A stretch of DNA of 7,566 nucleotides from Kiritimatiellia bacterium (GTDB lineage Bacteria > Verrucomicrobiota > Kiritimatiellia > SLAD01), in contig SKZA01000156.1 in NCBI GenBank assembly GCA_007127595.1, positions 1 to 7,566 of the forward strand, given 5' to 3'. Position numbers and translations under genes: made by a program. Positions within the stretch are counted from its first letter, which is position 1. Every line of letters starts with the position of its first letter. The notes below the pieces were generated by a model. It had not been told where the DNA came from. It was given only the letters and a program-made list of their open reading frames with translations, and made no database searches. Shown here piece after piece: positions 5,529 to 7,566 of the stretch.

Positions 5529-7566
5529 ACAACCGCCAAAGGGAGTATGGCCTATTCCTATTCGGCGTGGTGGTCCTGACCCTCATGGTCTTCCGGCATG
5601 TGGTCCTGCCCGGACAAGTATTGTTTACCACGGATGACAATGTCGGGCACCTGATGGCGCGCAAGAATCTGTTGCCCTACGGCTGGGTCCACGGCTGGGC
5701 GGATGGCGAGTTGCTGGGTTTCCCGACGGCGATAACCTTCAGCCTGACCAATCTTCTTTTGTGGATATTCCCCGCCGTCACATTCAACAATTGGATAAAC
5801 GCGTTTGACGTGGCGGTCGGCTCCATCTTTCTCATGCTGTTTCTTCGCTCCCGACACATCGGGTGGGCGGGCTGCGCGCTGGGGGCGTTGACGGCTTATT
5901 GGGTGGGCAGTAATTTCACGCTGGTATATGCCGGACATATAGGAAAGTTTGGGATCCTGCTCTGGGTCCCGGTCTATTTGTGGCTCACCGAACTGGCCGT
6001 GCGTAAGCGATCCTCTGCCTATGCTATACTTGCAGGCGGTGCGTTGGGCGCGACCTTCCTCGAACAGGCGGATGTGGCCTTTTTCTTTGCATTGGCGTTG
6101 GGGCCCTATGCTCTTTTTGCTTGGTGGCGCACCCACGGGCGTCCGGACATCAGATCTGTTCAGTTCGCCGCCTTCCTGTTCGGCACCGCGTTCCTCTTGG
6201 CGTTTCACCCCTTGATGAGCGGTTATCGAACGGCGGTGGAGGGCGTGACGCATATGCAGGACGGAGATCCGCAGCGCCAGTGGGAATATGTCACGCAATG
6301 GAGTTGGCCTCCTGAGGAAAGCATTGATTTTATTGCGCCGGGATTTACCGGTTGGCGAAGCGGGGAACCCGACGGTCCCTACGTGGGACGCATGGGCCGT
6401 TCGGCGGGATGGGAGGAGACGGGACAGGGATTTCGGAACTTCAAACTGGAGAATCAATATCTCGGCGCACTTCCGATTCTCTTTGCCGTTTTGGCGATCT
6501 TTATCGCGTGGCGTCGGCGTAACGACGCTGGGCCGCAGCGTGAGATTTGGTTTTGGGCCGTCGTGACCCTGGTTGCCTTATTGCTCTCCTTTGGCAAATA
6601 TTTCCCGCTGTACGCCCTGTTCTATCAATTGCCCATCGTTTCCGCGGTGCGAAACCCCAATAAGTTTCTGCAAGTCTTTCAGTTGGCCTTGGGCGTACTG
6701 GCCGCGTTCGGCTTACACGAATTTCTGCGCCACGCCGGTGCAGAGGGACGAAACATATTGCGTTTCAGGGAAATCAGGCCTGTCGTCATCGGCGGAGCCC
6801 TTGTCGGATTGCTGCTCTTGTTGTGGGGTGTAGGTGCGATGATGGCGTGGGATTCGCTGGTCTCTCGCTTTAATGAGGAAGGGTGGGGCCGCTTTTCGAC
6901 GATTATTGTGGAAAATCGCGTTTGGGCTTTGTTGCATGGTGGCGTCATGACGCTCCTCGGCGTAGCGGTCTTGTCCATGCTGGCCTCACAACGGAAGCCG
7001 ACATCACGTTTCTTTCCCGTCGCATCATGGTGCATCATCGGGTTGGTGATTTTTGACGTACTGTTTCTTGCGCGTCATTATGTGAAGACCGTGCCCCGGG
7101 AGGCCGTGGCGTCCAATCAGGTCATCGAGTGGTTACGATCCGATGCCGGCGAGTCCCGCACCGCGCTGATCAGCCAGGATGATTTCTACAATCTCTGGCT
7201 TTCCGTATTGTTTCCCTATCATGAAGTGCCAACCATTAACGTGGCACAACTGCGTATGCCGATAGATTACCAGAATTATCTGGGCGCAGTGGCCGGTGAC
7301 CCGTTGCGGCATTGGCAACTGGGCGCCGTCGGATTTGTGCTCGGCCCGGCGCAGATATGGAATCAAATCGTCAACGAGCCGGCCTTGCGTGATCGCTTTG
7401 AACTGGTGTTTGCATATCAAACGGAACCGATTGACGGCGGCGTCCGCGTCATTCCCGCAAGCGAAACGCAGCCGGGACATCATGTGGTGCTTCGCCATCG
7501 CGCCCCGCACCCGCGATATGCGTTGGTGGCCGATTGGGATTTTGCGGATGACGCTGTCATACTAAG
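5522..7566 (+). CDS. large polytopic membrane protein, YfhO-like / GT-C-type (C-terminus beyond the window)
   Basis: The frame is open for 681 codons from the ATG at 5522 to the window end with no stop, so the C-terminus is missing. I read every codon. The protein has about 13-14 hydrophobic segments (roughly 10-28, 70-86, 94-109, 114-130, 133-156, 166-180, 183-201, 212-229, 313-330, 341-357, 380-398, 419-440, 466-487, 498-517), then a soluble domain from about 520. Near the N-terminus TTDDN (36-40) lies in the first loop, where GT-C enzymes often have acidic residues. The WPPEESIDFIAPGFTG segment (262-277), SFGKYFPLY (356-364), PIVSAVRNPNKFL (371-383) and PHPRYALVADW (662-672) resemble YfhO-family proteins, which are thought to glycosylate surface polymers outside the membrane. 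The start overlaps the dehydrogenase stop by seven bases, and AAGGAAGAG (5505-5513) can serve as ribosome-binding site. Transfer of a sugar from a polyprenyl carrier is inferred. Confidence 0.85.
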   Translation, partial: MLDNRQREYGLFLFGVVVLTLMVFRHVVLPGQVLFTTDDNVGHLMARKNLLPYGWVHGWADGELLGFPTAITFSLTNLLLWIFPAVTFNNWINAFDVAVGSIFLMLFLRSRHIGWAGCALGALTAYWVGSNFTLVYAGHIGKFGILLWVPVYLWLTELAVRKRSSAYAILAGGALGATFLEQADVAFFFALALGPYALFAWWRTHGRPDIRSVQFAAFLFGTAFLLAFHPLMSGYRTAVEGVTHMQDGDPQRQWEYVTQWSWPPEESIDFIAPGFTGWRSGEPDGPYVGRMGRSAGWEETGQGFRNFKLENQYLGALPILFAVLAIFIAWRRRNDAGPQREIWFWAVVTLVALLLSFGKYFPLYALFYQLPIVSAVRNPNKFLQVFQLALGVLAAFGLHEFLRHAGAEGRNILRFREIRPVVIGGALVGLLLLLWGVGAMMAWDSLVSRFNEEGWGRFSTIIVENRVWALLHGGVMTLLGVAVLSMLASQRKPTSRFFPVASWCIIGLVIFDVLFLARHYVKTVPREAVASNQVIEWLRSDAGESRTALISQDDFYNLWLSVLFPYHEVPTINVAQLRMPIDYQNYLGAVAGDPLRHWQLGAVGFVLGPAQIWNQIVNEPALRDRFELVFAYQTEPIDGGVRVIPASETQPGHHVVLRHRAPHPRYALVADWDFADDAVIL

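Noticed and set aside
5558..6457. 299-codon minus-strand ORF opposite the YfhO-like gene
   Set aside because: The plus frame encodes a coherent membrane protein with family motifs. The opposite frame gives an Arg- and Gln-rich sequence with no domain, so it is an antisense shadow.

Overview
The window looks like part of a surface-polysaccharide or glycan-assembly locus from a moderately GC-rich bacterium, probably Gram-negative and using the standard bacterial code. No rRNA, tRNA, mobile element or CRISPR array is visible. The protein mix (a eukaryote-type UDP-glucose dehydrogenase, a Trp-rich B12-type radical SAM protein and a YfhO-like membrane protein with a 'PPEE...PGF.G' segment) resembles what is found in PVC-type, Omnitrophota-like or Hydrogenedentota-like environmental bacteria. 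That placement is an inference from protein style and not from a marker gene.

Layout. The minus strand at the left edge (1-259) carries the N-terminal 86 residues of a UDP-glucose 6-dehydrogenase that runs off the window. A possible 64-residue membrane peptide (256-450, minus, GTG start) precedes it with a 4-base ATGA overlap. The plus strand carries five genes from 426 to the right edge: a B12-binding-type radical SAM protein (426-1769), an extended SDR resembling CDP-paratose 2-epimerase (1873-2949), a GT4-like glycosyltransferase (2946-4124, TTG start overlapping the previous stop), a second nucleotide-sugar dehydrogenase of the WecC/Ugd superfamily (4305-5528), and a large polytopic YfhO-like membrane protein (5522-7566). 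The last gene stays open to the window end and so lacks its C-terminus.

How they may work together. The two dehydrogenases would make UDP-uronic acids, and the SDR would epimerise or otherwise modify a nucleotide sugar. The GT4 enzyme would transfer a sugar at the cytoplasmic face of the membrane, and the YfhO-like protein may act as a GT-C-type enzyme that transfers sugar outside the membrane. The radical SAM protein is the odd member and could modify a sugar or a lipid carrier. The activated sugars and the final product cannot be read from the sequence. Two plus-strand gaps (1770-1872 and 4125-4304) hold short inverted repeats but no convincing terminator. The radical SAM gene has a sigma70-like promoter placed so close to its ATG that the mRNA would be leaderless.
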